64,000 nucleotides of DNA from Moringa oleifera (Eukaryota; Streptophyta; Magnoliopsida; Brassicales; Moringaceae): positions 3,720,001 to 3,784,000 of the forward strand of contig JAJFZO010000566.1 of assembly GCA_021397835.1 (NCBI GenBank), read 5' to 3'. The position numbers and the translations under genes were made by a program. The stretch's first letter is position 1. Each line of letters starts with the position of its first letter. Below are positions 24,780-38,093 of this stretch, one piece after another. The notes below the pieces were generated by a model. It made no database searches. It was given only the letters and a program-made list of their open reading frames with translations, and was not told the DNA's origin.

Positions 24780-27100
24780 CATATATATATATCTACATAT
24801 ATATATTTACATATAATGTATTATGAAAGCATAATATGTACATGTATTCACATAGAGTAAACCTTAGCTTTTTGATCTGCATATCACAATGCGAAAAATC
24901 AAATTGTGATTGACAAGTGAAATAAAATCTGAATCTATTAGCTAACTTTATTCAAAATTGCCCCACCCACGTCAAAGGAGAAAACAAAAATTTGAAGGCA
25001 CGGAGCAAATAAGAACAGTTCAGTATGAAGACGCACTAACGGAGGCACAGGAAGATTAAGGCAACCAAAAGACATACATGTCACAGGAAAAAGTTACCTT
25101 GCTAAAATTATTTCCAGAAGTTCCCCACCCTCACACAATCTGGTAACAAAGCAAAACGCAGGAAAATATCATATTCCAATTTTCAGAAGAATGCATCATT
25201 CTGTGCCCTAAAAATTTCAGAGCAACAAAAATAATCTAATAATTAAAGTGTCATAAGAAACCAAAAGCATCATTTAAGATCAGCATAAATCAGAATCAGC
25301 ACAAGAACTGGAGAAACATAATCAAATCAAAAGCAAACCAGATCAGGGAACCTTTAGTTCTGAAAATCTGATAGATGAGAATGCATACAGATAACCTTAA
25401 TGTCATTCCATCTTGAAAATCATAATATAGGAATACAAAAACCAATAAGAAAATAGCACACAATCAGAAGATGGTTAGACAGATTCAAAAATAGAATAAG
25501 AAATTCTTGATTCAGTTCATAGTCTCCATGGAACATATATAAACAGTTGGCATTTGATAAACAGCTTAACTGATGACAGGCAAGCTGGACTGAAATTTAC
25601 CAGACCATAAAAAAAAAATCATCTACATGCATATGATCTATATTCAAAAGTATAAAAGCTCACACAACATCTACTCATGTATTTCATTGGTAGATTACTA
25701 CTTTCATGTTAATCCATAAAATGATTTAACATAGAAATTGTTAAGGTGCAGTAAGCTGTACATACTAACAGAACTCAATCCAATAATTAGGTACTGTTAT
25801 ATCAACATTCATTACATGTACCAAAGTTACAGCTCATTCAACCCACACACAATGTTAGCTTTATAAAGTCATTTCAAGCAAGCTGATTCCTACAATTTAT
25901 TTTACTCCATCGTATGACTTGTTCTTTTCTGAATCTCAGGCATTGTTGCGGACATTAAATAGGCTCATTTCCAGTTGAACAACTCAATAACAAGCAACCA
26001 TACCATTAACATGAAGAATTAAACTAACTCATTAGGCTAAAATCTGCAGCCAATCAATTAAAAAGGAAATCAAATTCACTCACATTATATCAGAACGGAT
26101 TGAATGCCACTCGTAGAAATAAAACCATTCATGCAAAACGAAATGCAACCACATTGCTGTATAAGTCATCAATCTAACTACAACATTCACAGATCAACGT
26201 GACTGAATCAAAATTTCTCAAAAAGTCAATCAACTAAGATAACTTGCACAAGAAAAGTTAAACTGTCCCAATGAAGTGTTTATTAAGTGTCGGCTGAGGT
26301 GTTGGCCAGCTAACATAACAACATCTAACTTTCTATTCGTCACTTAATTTAGTTTTCTTTTTTGTTTTTAGATACACCAACAACCATTGGATTTGATTCT
26401 TTCTTTTTGCAAACCAAACCAACCCATCTAAACATGTAAACAAAATGTATGGATTTATGTACAGAGAACAATGGGCATGCAAGGAAAAGATTCGACACTA
26501 CTCCACATACATTCAACAACAAGCACAAATTTAACAATCACAGAGGAAAGGATTAATCAAATGCACAAAAGCACCAGTGACAATTACATATACCATATTC
26601 ACAATGAACAGAAGTATCATCAAGTTTGGGTTTCGTTTTTCTGGGTAATAGACCAGATAGTTGCAAAGTCATTAACATCATATTAAATCAAAAGCCTATT
26701 AAAGTTGGTCACATATTCAAATTCAAGACTATTGAATCAAAAGATAAATAATCTATCTGCTTTATAATAACATCTCTCTGAATTCAATCCAATTTTATTA
26801 TATCACACTAATGCAACTTTCATATACAAAATGAGTAAATTTTTTTTTTTTTTCATATTACTCGATGATAGTATTTTCATTATCTTAAACTTACTTGAAC
26901 ATCACAGTCTTTATATGTTTTTTCTGTAAAATCTTTCACACATTAGACCTATCAAACTAACCTTTTCCTTAGCACTTCTGAATCAAGTTATATACAACTT
27001 AATTTGATAAGTAATAAACCAGGTTGATGAAGCAACTTAGAAAAATCACTTAGGAGAAGCAGAAAACTTCACAAGGAACAAAATTTGACCTAGATTTCCA
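24780..27100. other. Intronic or intergenic AT-rich DNA upstream of VMA21 coding exons
   Basis: No coding exon or transposon domain is recognised. There is a short TATA microsatellite near 24,780-24,820. This DNA would be intron if the exon at 27.5 kb belongs to VMA21. Confidence 0.4.
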
Positions 27101-27225
27101 GATCTTCACAAAATGCATGTTCGAGAAACCCACATTACTACGACCCCAGTAACCCATGTACCCAGCAATGAACAAAATGCACGTTCGGGAAACCCACTTC
27201 ATTAACCCCAAATTTACAGATTTTG
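27100..27225. repeat. Direct duplication with an offset of about 70 bp
   Basis: CACAAAATGCATGTTCGAGAAACCCAC near 27,108 and ACAAAATGCACGTTCGGGAAACCCAC near 27,172 are near-identical and are followed by similar CATTA...CCCC segments. Confidence 0.7.
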
Positions 27226-27506
27226 ACACTAATTTCCAGATGTAAACACAAAAATTAATAATAATTAACACTGTGTTCCTATGTTTTTCCTCTCCTTTTT
27301 TGCATTTATGACTTCAATTTGTTCATTTGCAGACAGCAAATATGAATGTAAAGTTCATCCGGAAGAAAAAAAGAAATCAAATAAAGCATCTTCAATTCAA
27401 ACCCAGAAGTCCAAAGAGAAAACATATCAATAGACTAGCCGCAAACAGAGCAGAAGATACACTAAGAAAATAGTTTAATGAGAAAAAACGACGGCAGACT
27501 CGTTAC

Positions 27507-27660
27507 CTGAGAAGCTATTCCTCTGGTCTTCTTCAGAGAAAACGTCGGCAGACCGTCGGGAGCAGGTGAGAGTGGCGAGTGGCAACGGTGAGCGGCGAGG
27601 GGGGAAGGGTGACAGCTGAGAGAGAGAGAGAGAGGGAGGGGAAAAGGAGCGACGTCGTTT
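27507..27660 (-). other. Candidate noncoding first exon of VMA21
   Basis: On the minus strand GCTTCTCAG|GTAACGAG is a good splice donor ending a GC-richer, CT-rich stretch typical of plant 5' UTRs; a CT microsatellite lies at 27,617-27,637. The downstream acceptor would be at 23,470, giving a 5' UTR intron of about 4.0 kb. The link rests on position and strand only. A separate noncoding transcript is the alternative. Confidence 0.45.
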
Positions 27661-27701
27661 AAACCATGTGGCTGCAAGAAAACCCAAGTGATACGACGTC
27701 G
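27650..27701. promoter_or_regulatory. Two CGACGTCG palindromes
   Basis: The 8-bp palindrome CGACGTCG occurs at 27,650-27,657 and again at 27,694-27,701. The GACGTC core is a C-box type site bound by plant bZIP factors. Both lie at or just upstream of the proposed VMA21 first exon. Confidence 0.45.
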
Positions 27702-27779
27702 TCTTCGGCACTAATCGCGTGGGAATTTAAGCTTTTTTTTATGTCAATCATTTACGATTATTTACCTAAAGTATTTATT

Positions 27780-28440
27780 ATAAATTTATACATACATAAA
27801 AAAATTTTATATATGTGTTACAGACATATATATATATATATATATATGTAAAACTTATATGTTTACTTTAAAAAACTTAACTGTATCCTTTCATTGAAAT
27901 TCTGATAAAGTAATATATCAAAATCAATGCGTACATATATTAATACTTTTAAATTAAGATAATTATATTTTATATATTAAACAATATCAATTAAAATAAA
28001 TATATTATATAAGATACATATTTTTATTAACTATTGATATTTATACATAGTATAATGTGTATATACACACATACATACATACATTCATATATATAACTTA
28101 GACATATATTTAATGTATTATTTACATTATTATATGATATATAGGTAACAAATTTATATGATATATATATATATGTATATACCTATTGTATGTACTATTA
28201 TCTTATAATTATAGCATATTACATCATCAAATAATCAATTTTATGTATATAAAACAAAAAGAAAGTTTTTAACGTACAATTAAGATAAAATTGCAATAAA
28301 TACAATTTTTTTTGAAATACATATAATAAATTAATTAATTATTAACTTAAAAAAACTTATGCGATTTTATGTATAATATAGGTTATAATAATATATTATT
28401 AAATTTTTATGCCGATTAAATAATTTCATGATTAATAGTT
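27780..28440. other. AT-rich DNA with TA microsatellites
   Basis: TA dinucleotide runs lie near 27,827-27,848 and 28,158-28,176. Composition is strongly A+T. No gene seen. Confidence 0.6.
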
Positions 28441-28599
28441 TGAGAGTTGATCCACCTCAGTTTTGGGTTTGCTACCAAAAGGGGACAGAGACCCCTCAGG
28501 TTCCTGCCATTAGCTGCATTATGGCTTCAAAAGCATAGCCCATTACTTGAAGTGCTAGGACTTGGAGGGTTTCCTGTGGTCTACAACTAAATTCCCCAA

Positions 28600-31200
28600 A
28601 GGAAACGATGAGTAGTTACATCTGCAGCGTGGATCAGAGTAATAACCACTTCAGCATCAATCGCATGCAGAATAGCCCGAAATACTTGATCTCAAGCAAG
28701 CTGCAATGCTCGTAGCAACCAACTTTGCCACTATATTTGAACAAACCATTAGGAAGGCTTGAAACCCAAACCCATTAATCAACTCTCGAAAGCTACACCG
28801 AATCAAACCCCCGGCTTCAGTAAAACTTGGATAACCCCGAGCAACGCCATTTATGTCAAGCTTAGCAAAGTCAGTTGGTGATAGGGGTGAGCATTGTCGG
28901 GTTTGGGTTTCAGTAATAATTGGATTATATGATTGATTTAATTGGCGAATTTTCAATTAAAAAATTTTTTAATCAAAAATTAATTTATTTTTTTTAGTTT
29001 AATTATTAATTATTTTTATTTTTATTTTTAAATTAATTTCATTTTATTTTTATTTTCACGTAAATATAAATTTTTTATGATAAAAATAAAAAAAAAATCT
29101 AGTGATTATTTTGTCTGTAAAATCATTATGTAATTTATATAGTTGTTAAGTTGTTATATTATATAAAGTTTAATTTTGTAGGATTAATTTATTATAAAAT
29201 TTTAGTTTGATAATATGTACATTAATTATAATTGTGAAATGATAAAAAAAGTTTATGTTATTAATTAATTTTGTTTTACTTAAATGTTTGATAAAAAAAT
29301 TTCCGTTTATTTGGTTACCAACCAATCAATCAAAAAAAAAAATCAATTCAATTTAATTTATTTTTAGTAATATTTCATTGGTTTTTCGTTTTCTTTTTTT
29401 TACTGTTTCAAGAACTTTTAACTTTCACATCAAACTCCAATTAATATCCATTCCTAAATCCTCTTCTTGACAATTTAGTTTACAAGTTGACTTAGGTAAA
29501 AATAACCCATTGGCTTCATGCTTTTAGACCCAAATATCATTGGGAGAACCAGCATTTGACAAAGGAATACCAACAATTAAAGAGTAACATCATGAGAAAT
29601 GCATTAAACAGTAAAAAAAAAAACATTCCACTTCTTATTATTCACAAGGAAGTCACTAATAGTTGAGTCGAGCTAGGATCCACATTCAGATGTGCAGTAA
29701 TAGGCTTGTCAAGCTAACAATTAGTCCAAAAGAGAGTATTATTCCATCTCATATTATCCTTTTTAACCCACCTAAGAAATATTGCCGACCCTTCACTAAA
29801 GCTTTCCATGTATAAGCCCATGAACTCCTTTTATGATTCAAGGAATTAGCCATTCTCACCAAGTCACTAGTAACCCATATTTACTCTTCAAGAATCTAAC
29901 CCACAAACTGTGAGGTTCACGTAATCACCGCCATGCAGTTTTTTGAATTAACACTAGATTACGCTTGTCCATGCAACTGTAAACCCAAGCCTTTTAGGTT
30001 TACTAACCTTCTTTTAGCTAACCAAAAGCAACTTCATGTTTTCTTATCTGTCCCAACCCATAAAAAAGTGCAATTTATCTTATCAATTGTGCTAGTAACA
30101 CTTTTAGACAATATGAGCGTAAACATATGGTATATAAGAATCGAGGATGTCAGCCACCTTATCAACGTAACACAACCAGCCAAGCTCAAGTGCTTTGATT
30201 TCCATTCTAATAACTTGTCTTATACTTTAATCAATGATCTCTTGATAGGTAGCCTTTGAAACTTGCCATGAAGAAGAGGGACAACAAGATATTTCCCTAG
30301 ATTGCTAGTTAAGCTAATTCCGAGTATTTGACTAACCTCTCTCGCAGTTGAAGTTGAAGACTTACGAGAGATAAAAATCTTTGATTTCAACAGACTAACC
30401 TTAGCTCCTGAGGAAACATAGAAATTATTTAAGATGTCTCTAATAACATTTTCTTGACTACTAAAAGCATTAGCACATAGGAACAGATAATCTACGAAGA
30501 ACAAGTGAGAAATGCCAATCCCCTTATGTTTCAAAATAATTGGTTTTCATTGACCCTTATTAATAACATCATCAATTAATCTTCCTAACCTCTCTATGTA
30601 GAGCAGAAACAAAAATGGCTATAAGGGATCTCCCTAACACAAAACATTCCAATCATCTCACTATTACATAAAGCCATCATCCTAACTTTTCTAACATAAT
30701 TGCGTATAAGTTAGGTCTAATTCATAAGAAAGCCGAACTCTAATAATGTTTCTTCCAAGAAATCCTAATGAATGGATAATAAGCTTTCTCTAGATCAATT
30801 TTAATGATTATGAACCCAAATTTATGATTCACTTTTTAAATGGAGTAAATAAGCTCTTAGGCAATAATAATGTTATCAGATGCTTGTCTTTCAAGGATAA
30901 ACTCCTTTGACAAGGAATAACAAGATTACCAACAACTGAACTCAATTGATGAACCAAACACTTAGTAATCAATTTATAAACTACACAACACAAACTAATT
31001 AGCCTAAATTGGGTGATAATTTCTAGTACATTCACTTTAGGATTTAATGTCATTATATTCCTTTAAAAAAATGCAAAAAAACACCAAAGCATAAATTACT
31101 AGATTCTATCATATTTTCTTTAAATACTTCCCTAATATCGCTGAAAGAACCCAATCTGGTGGCTGTCACAAATGTCTCAAAATAATATCTATAATTCTAA
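28600..31200 (-). mobile_element. Decayed LINE (non-LTR retrotransposon)
   Basis: Minus-strand segments appear in LINE order at descending coordinates. 31,053-30,829 resembles the RT fingers region (TQFRLISLCCVVYKLITKCL). 30,534-30,220 resembles the RT palm and beyond (GIGISHLFFVDYLFLCA, then GAKVSLLKSKIF and LGKYLVVPLLHG); the catalytic F-A-D-D reads FVDY. Broken zf-RVT-like sequence spans about 30,200-29,430, and a C-terminal RNase H-like piece (KLDINGVARG, EAGGLIRCSFRELINGFG) spans about 28,881-28,640. Many stops and a large AT-rich insertion between the zf-RVT and RNase H parts show it is dead. The endonuclease end is not recognisable. Confidence 0.8.
28882..29410 (+). mobile_element. Probable hAT-type MITE fragment inside the LINE
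   Basis: The segment begins TAGGGGTGAGCATTGTCGGG, a terminus typical of plant hAT MITEs, and is followed by about 500 bp of very AT-rich DNA that interrupts the LINE between its zf-RVT and RNase H parts. I do not find a matching inverted terminus at the right side or an 8-bp duplication, so the right end is approximate and may be deleted. Confidence 0.5.
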
Positions 31201-33866
31201 TCCATTGGCATTTTGAGAGAAAGAACAATAAAGAAGAAGATAAAAATATTGAGGGTTTAAAAATGCTTATATATTTTATTAATAGAAATGCAATTTATAG
31301 AGAAAAGAAATAAATAAAACTTAAAATTATATCTATCTAGATATTCTAAAAATCTGAATGCAAAAAAAAATTCAAATCATTTCTATTATCTTCTAAATCT
31401 ATTCGAATTAACAAAAAACTAGCTATGTCTTATTTTATTTTATCTAAAAATATCCAATAAATAAAACATATTGGTAATGCTCTTTTCAGCCTCGTCGATA
31501 CCCAAGAGTGTGCAAATATTAATCGAGAAAATGATTTATCAACAAAAGAATAATTGATAACCTCATTTAGCAAAAGAACTTCAAAAAAAAAAAGTTTAAA
31601 TCATTTAAATTTTTCAATATAATTGTGGAATTGTTCTTGGATTTAAATCAGTTCAACCGAAAATGATCTTAATAATTTGAACTAGTTTTTTAAATATATA
31701 TTTGTATTTATTGGACAAGAGGTAAGAAGACAATGGTAACAGTACCTTTCTTATGGATATGGTTTCTTACAAGCAATAAAACTGTAGTTTGTCCCCATTT
31801 TCATGTCTATTATAATCTTTCCTTATTATTCTTAAATTCTCTATCTTGTTAATGTCAGTCTCCTTAGTGGAAATCCTATCTTTTTAAATGTACCAGGATA
31901 GAAGATTCATATATATTGCTAGAGAACCAATTTCTGATGTTAAGGGGCTCTGACAGAACAAGGAGCTTATGAAAAATCACTACTTAAACTCAACTTTCAT
32001 ATCTATTCTTGATTGGAAATAAACCACAAAGCAAAAAAAAAAAAAAAAAGAGATTCTAACTTCAGTTTTCGTTTTCTACAGGTCTACTTTAATATCATTG
32101 AAGTTTCTGTAAATGTTGACAAGAAATGACACAAGTGACCCTTACCAGAAAGAGGAGAATTTGAATGCAAAGATTCTAAAGCCTATAACAAGATTGCTAG
32201 AACTTGTTAGACTCAAAAACTCAAGCTTTTGCTGGTTTACATTAAATGTGAAAAGATTATGAGGAAGTCAAGAACTTGTTAATATGGTTCTTTAACTGAA
32301 GTATAGCTACAAGGCCAAGTAATGATCATTCCACTTCATACAATCTTGTAATGCATACAAAATTCTAGCATTGGTGATATCCTTTAAACTGAAATAAAAT
32401 TTCTCTTTCATGACTTACTCCAAAGTGAGGAATATCATAAGGGCCAAAGCATACTTTACTTTTGGAATGAATTTATGTTTACTATCTTTAAAGCAATAAT
32501 TCCCTCGTATAGGACAATTTGAGCACTTATCACCATTCTCTTCATTGTTATTTCCAATTTTTGTAAAATCCTCCCAAGTTTTCTTCTATATCCTTTTTAC
32601 TTTCTCCAACAATGATGCTGTTTTTCTTAAAATTATTCCCTCTAGAAGAAGAGTATTCAAATTCAACATTTGTATCTAGAGTAGGAGACTCGTATGAATA
32701 GTTTGAGAATTAATTCCTAAGGTTAGGATGCTCTGAGAGAACGAAAAAGAGAAAGCATTAGAAAATGTCTTTACAGACAGATTTGTGGAGGAAATTGATT
32801 CTGAAAGTCTCAATTGTTTTCCTTCATTTTCTCATCAATCAAACAATTATTATGTATTGACCAAAAAAATCCAAAAAAAGATGAAGGAAGAAGTTGTACA
32901 AACGAGAAGGAAGTAAGGAGAATGACAGAGAATTAGGAACCAACAAGAAAAATGGAAGTATTTCTTTTTTTTTTTGGACAAGAACATCTTAACCCTTTAA
33001 TGTTGTGTCCACTTGGTAGACTTAATGAGAACAAAAGAGGCTATGACACGCCAATACCATTATTGCGCTAAACTCAAAAACTGGATGGCAATCAAGCTCA
33101 TGATTCTGAGCTTAGATTGCAATCTTGAAACACAAATAAAAGACAATTGTTAACTGTAAGAATGTTAAATTTTAGTAGACATACTAAAAGAAAACAAAAC
33201 CTAGAGAAGCAAAATAGAGATCAAGAACTTAATCTTACTTGAATTCAAAAACTCAATCTTATTAGCTTCACTAGTTACATTTAATAAATCTATTTGTGCA
33301 GATATTATGATTGAGACCCAATTGATTTTCCTTGTTTCTCTATATTTACTCAAATTCTCTTCTTTTTCTCTATGAGTCTCTTTGTCAATAATCTTATCTT
33401 TCTTACCTTCCCTTTCTTTAAAATTTAAATTTGCATAATTTTTATTTTGATTTAATAGTAATGCATATAACTTGAAAACCAATTTTTGATATCAATAGGC
33501 ACCATCAATACCCACAAGAGAAGAAAAGGGTTACATATGTTTACATTATTAGATAAAAGTTTGACATTCCTGGTTTGATTGATACTATAAAGTAATAAAG
33601 ATTTTAACAAAATCCAAAAGAAAATTATGTCTCACCAAAAAGGAGAGACAGCGAGTAGGAAGCACCAATAATCTGCCAAAAAGAAAATTGTGAAAAGTAA
33701 AAAAGAAGTTCTAAGTTTTGATTTTATATCCGGTTGCTCAGTTTCTCGCTAACCCAAGAAACAATCTTGCTATACTTAGATACCCATTACAATTAGCAAT
33801 ATGTTAAACCTGTTTTCAAAGTGTTACATTTCTTTTGGCTTAGTGGTTGGATAAAAAAGTTGAAAA
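31200..33866. other. No recognisable gene; possible copia LTR scraps
   Basis: Near 31,945 GGGGCTCTGACAGAAC and near 32,728 GGATGCTCTGAGAGAAC resemble each other and the reverse complement of a copia primer-binding site (GCTCTGATACCA). Both are preceded by related AATT.CT(A/G)A.GTTA wording. They may mark two related LTR-element fragments on the minus strand. No polyprotein or host exon is visible. Confidence 0.35.
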
Positions 33867-34439
33867 TGTTGCGGCCAAAATGTGGTTGGAGAATCGAAAT
33901 TGAACCAGTGGCTTTAATAAGAAATCATGCACTTAACTATGCTCCCTTAGGCTGATATTATTGTTTCAAGGATTGTTTTTTCAATTATTCATAATCTCAT
34001 ACTTCAGCTTCTTCTTTCTTTATTGTCGAAGATGATTCTGCAAAGGATAAAAGGAAAGAGATGGCAAAGAAGTGAATTACCTTTGTTCAGTCTACTTCAA
34101 TGTTAAAGAATTTTCTATTTTGCTTTAGTTATTTGTGTATTTGCCTTTCTAGGCTGGATATTTTAGCTTGTTGCCATTCGTAGCTAAGTACCTTATCTTT
34201 GCCATCTTTGGCTTTATGCTATACTTTGGCCTTCTGAAAATCAGTTGTTCTTAGCTTAGTAGTTGTTTTTGCATTTCAATTCAAGCTTAGCATTTTTCAA
34301 TACTTTTGGTACCACAATCATCGTCGACTTGTTTTGCACTTGAATTATTGCGTATCCTTCAATTTGAATGAGATAAACGAAATTGTGAAAAGTTATCTTT
34401 TTTCTGATAAAAAGCACTAACTAATGCTTGGTACTTAAA

Positions 34440-35400
34440 AAGTACCTAAAGGTTATTACATTATGGAAAGTGCTTCCTTAGATTATTAGAGCTTCAGGTT
34501 CAAGGAGTCTCCACACCTTCCTTAATTTTCAGCTTATACAAACCAAGTCTAATGAACTTAGCAACTAAGTAGTGACCTTCCCAATTAGGTGCAAATTTTT
34601 CAATAGCCTCTCAGAGATTAGATACACTGATTTTTTTTTAGGGCTAGATCTCTTCCATAAATAACTTCCTCGTACATTTTGATTATAAAATTTAGTTACC
34701 CTATGATGGTAAGTCGCTACCTAGATGCAGGCTTGATCTCAAGCCTCTTTCAAAAGGTCCAAGTTAGGTCTCAAAGCCTGGGTGTTTCTTTGATCATCAC
34801 AATGGTTAGTGTAAAAGCTATTGAGTACAATTTCAACAGGCACCACTGCTTTTGTCCCAAAGGTGAATGAAAATAGGTTTTCCTTGGTAATTATTCTGCT
34901 TATAGTTCTATAAGCCCATAAAATATTGTATAACTATTCAGCCTAGGTATTAGCTTTTTCTAACCTCATTTTGAAGGCCAAATAGTCCAATTGGCCATTT
35001 TCACCTAGGGATGGCCTACTACAGTGAATCCTCAATTTTGAGACTTGCACAATGATTTTTTAATATGTTTGCTTGAAATTGAAGTCCATTATCTATCACT
35101 ATTACTTGAGGTATACCAAATCGGAACAAAATAGATCTCCATACCAAGTCCCATGCTTTTTGGTCAGTTATGTGGCTAGTGTTTTTGCTTCTACACAATT
35201 TGTAAATAATCAATAGCAACGTAGCAATTTTTTTTTTTTGGGGTCCTATAGCTAGTGAAAAAGGGACCTATGAGAGCGATCACCCATTGCACCAAAGTCC
35301 ATGAAACATCTGTACGCGAAATAATTGCTGCTACAGCTTTTGGGATCAGGGCGAATTTTTGACAAACTTCATATTTTCGTTCATACTACATGGTATCTTT
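34440..35400 (-). pseudogene. Gypsy integrase fragment
   Basis: 35,219-35,019 encodes a core-domain stretch (FRFGIPQVIVIDNGLQF), which carries a catalytic Asp of the DDE triad. Further down, near 34,590, APNWEGHYLV resembles the C-terminal chromatin-binding region of gypsy integrases (normally NWEGPY.V). Stops separate the pieces. Confidence 0.75.
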
Positions 35401-36199
35401 GTGAAGCCTAGGCCAGTAGTAACTTTGCCTTAGAATCCCAGGTGCTAAAACCAAGCTTTAATGTGAGTTCTACATATCTTCTCACGAATTTCAGCCATGA
35501 AAAATTCTTGTACAACAAGATTTACGCATCTCAAATAGAGAAATGTGTATAATCTGTGGTAAAGCTGTCCTTCTATCAATGAGAACTTTACTGCCCTTTT
35601 CTTAACCTGCCTTGCTTCTTTCAGATCTTTTAAGAGAACTCCCTAAGACAAATACTTAATTAGTGGGGTGATCCAATCTGTTAAGGTTGTTAGGGGAAAC
35701 CTCGGTACCTGTTGTATACTAGGTACTTACAATACTTCGAACAATGTGTTACTAGAAGGATAGTATCTTGAGGCTGCCATTTTGGACAAAGGAATTTAAT
35801 TGAGAACTTTCTCCTTAGTAAACCTGAATGATTTGCCATATATTACAATGGCTTAACATTTCCTTAGTTTTTGACAGATATCTTGCCATTCGAGGCTCTC
35901 AAGCTCCTTAATTCATATTTTTTCAACACTTGGTTGATTATGAGTTATGAATTGCTATATATTTGCAGCTGAAAGACCTCAGCTTCTTTTGCAATTTCAA
36001 GTCCTCCTAGTAGAGCTTAATATTCTGTCTCATTATTTAATGATGAGAAATCAAGGGTTATCACTGGTCCGGGGTCCATATAAGACCTCTCCAACTTCAC
36101 ATCCTTCTTTGCTAGACGTTTCCTGAACCATAGTTGCTAGGGCCACTATTCATGCTCTCTTGTAATGGGAGTTTCGACTTTCCTGGGATCTCTTCACAA

Positions 36200-37380
36200 T
36201 TTTCCCTCGTGATTTATAATTAAAATCCTCTCTATTTCGAGGATGATACATTCTACAATAAAATCAACTAATTCCTGGGCTTTAAGGGTTGTCCATGGCT
36301 GATATTGGATATCAAAATCATCGAGTTTGATGGACTATTTGACCATCCTCCCTAAGGTTTTAGGCCTATGAAGAATTTGTTCCTGTGGGTCATTGGTGAA
36401 TGCTATGATGTTATGTGCTTGAAAGTAGTTATTATTAAGGTACAAGTAATCTTTTCAACTCTTGAATAGCAGGTTTCTGCATCATGCAGGACTCTGACAT
36501 AATATATTGGCTTTTACTTCCTATCATCCATTCTAGCCAACACTACATAAACAGCTTCTAGACCTACTACCGGGTACACATGACGGGTTTCGTTTCCTTC
36601 AAGTCATGAAAAGAACGGGGATTTTGCAAGCAATCCTTCAAATGTTGGAAAGCTTCTTGAAACTGAGGTGTCCATTAAAATTTCTTCACGTTCCTCAGGG
36701 TTTTAAAGAATGACAAACACTTTTAAGCTGATTTGGACACAAACCTGCTCAATGTCACCGTTGTCCCATGAAAGCACTAAACCTCTTTTATATTATCTGG
36801 GGGTTTACTTGAATTTTCTCTAGATTTGCTTCAATACTTCTCTGAGTTATCATGAAGCTTTAAGAACGTTCTTGATGATATGCCAAAAGAATATTTGATG
36901 GGCTTTAGTTTCTTTGGAATTTCTTAAGTGCTTCAAAGGTTTCTTCTAGATCTCAGGTGTGTTCTTCCCGCCTTTTACTCGTTGCATTCATATCATTAAT
37001 GCAAGCTTCAATGTCCTACCCTATTTTGCGGATCAAAATCTTGTTAACCAACTTTTGTAAGTAGCTCATGCATTCTTGAGATTGAACGACGTATCTTTGT
37101 AATATTAGGTTCCAAATTCAATAATAAGGGTAGATTTAAGGTTCATAAAAATCTAGTTATAACTAGAAAATGCAGCTATAAAGCTGAGTAACTTGTAATC
37201 AGTGACATTATCAACAAGTGGGTCAATAGGAGGCAATGAAAACTATATTTTGGACATCTTTTGTTTAGATAAGTGAAATCTATGCACATGTGCAATTGTC
37301 CATCGTGTTTCTTGACTAGCACCATATTTGATAGTCATCGAAGATATTAAACTTCTCGAATGAAAATATTTTCCAATAGA
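36200..37380 (-). pseudogene. Gypsy reverse transcriptase and RNase H, decayed
   Basis: Near 37,290-37,340 the minus strand reads MVLVKKHDGQLHMCIDFTYLN, minus its ends, matching the family's N.VLVKK..GKWR.C.D...LN. Downstream fragments include FFKTLRNVKKF and WTPQFQEAFQHLK, the RNase H entry of plant gypsy elements (W...C..AF..LK). Stops and frameshifts are frequent. Confidence 0.7.
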
Positions 37381-37877
37381 GTGGAGACTTTTCTTTATTG
37401 CATGTTATCAATTTAAGGCAAAACTTCTCTTCTTTTGTTTTACAAGCTTGAAAGTTGGATTAACACACAGGTTGTGAGTGCCACTTGTGGGTTTTCCAAG
37501 CATATCTGCGGAAGACCAGCTGAATACATTTCGAAGGATTCGTTTTTTTTTCTAGTTGTTTGCTAAATTTCCTCGCCAATTTGTACTTGTTGAAGTTCTT
37601 TGACAAATTTTGCTCTTTAAACTTATTCTTCATCTTGTTGATCAAGGTTGATTGACAAGTTAAACTTATTTTTTCCTTTAAGGGAAGTTAAGTAGCATTG
37701 TAGGGAAGGTTATTAATCTCCTTTCGGCTCTCCTCTTTCTCCACTGGTAAGGAAATTCATTGCCAAATGATAAGTCAAAACTACACCTTGTAACAAATTC
37801 AAAGTTGGTTTTCTAATTATTGCATTACACGCGGCTGGTGCTTTAACTACTAAGAAAATAGTCATCACAGTGGCATT

Positions 37878-38093
37878 TCATCCTTTGGTTTCAATACTAA
37901 CAGGAAGCTCGATGACACCCTCCACTAGTATCTCTTCCTCCAAAAGTTGTGAGGGAGAGTCAAAGGGTTTCAAACAATCTTCGATTATCTCAAGTTTTAA
38001 GAACATTTGATGATACATGAACTCGACTAAGCTTCCTATATCAATCAATGTCCTCTTGACATCGTAGTCAGCAATCATTAAAATGACGACCAA
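37878..38093 (-). pseudogene. Gypsy aspartic protease fragment
   Basis: The segment reads IADYDVKRTLIDIGSLVEFMYH, minus its ends, then EGVIELPVSI, matching the retropepsin region of plant gypsy elements (RVLVDSGSSADILF and EG.I.LPV). The catalytic D-S/T-G is D-I-G here, so activity is unlikely. Confidence 0.75.

Noticed and set aside
31200..33866. Host gene between the LINE and the gypsy element
   Set aside because: Open frames such as 33,201-33,482 are Lys/Asn-rich without motifs. Only possible LTR scraps were recognisable.
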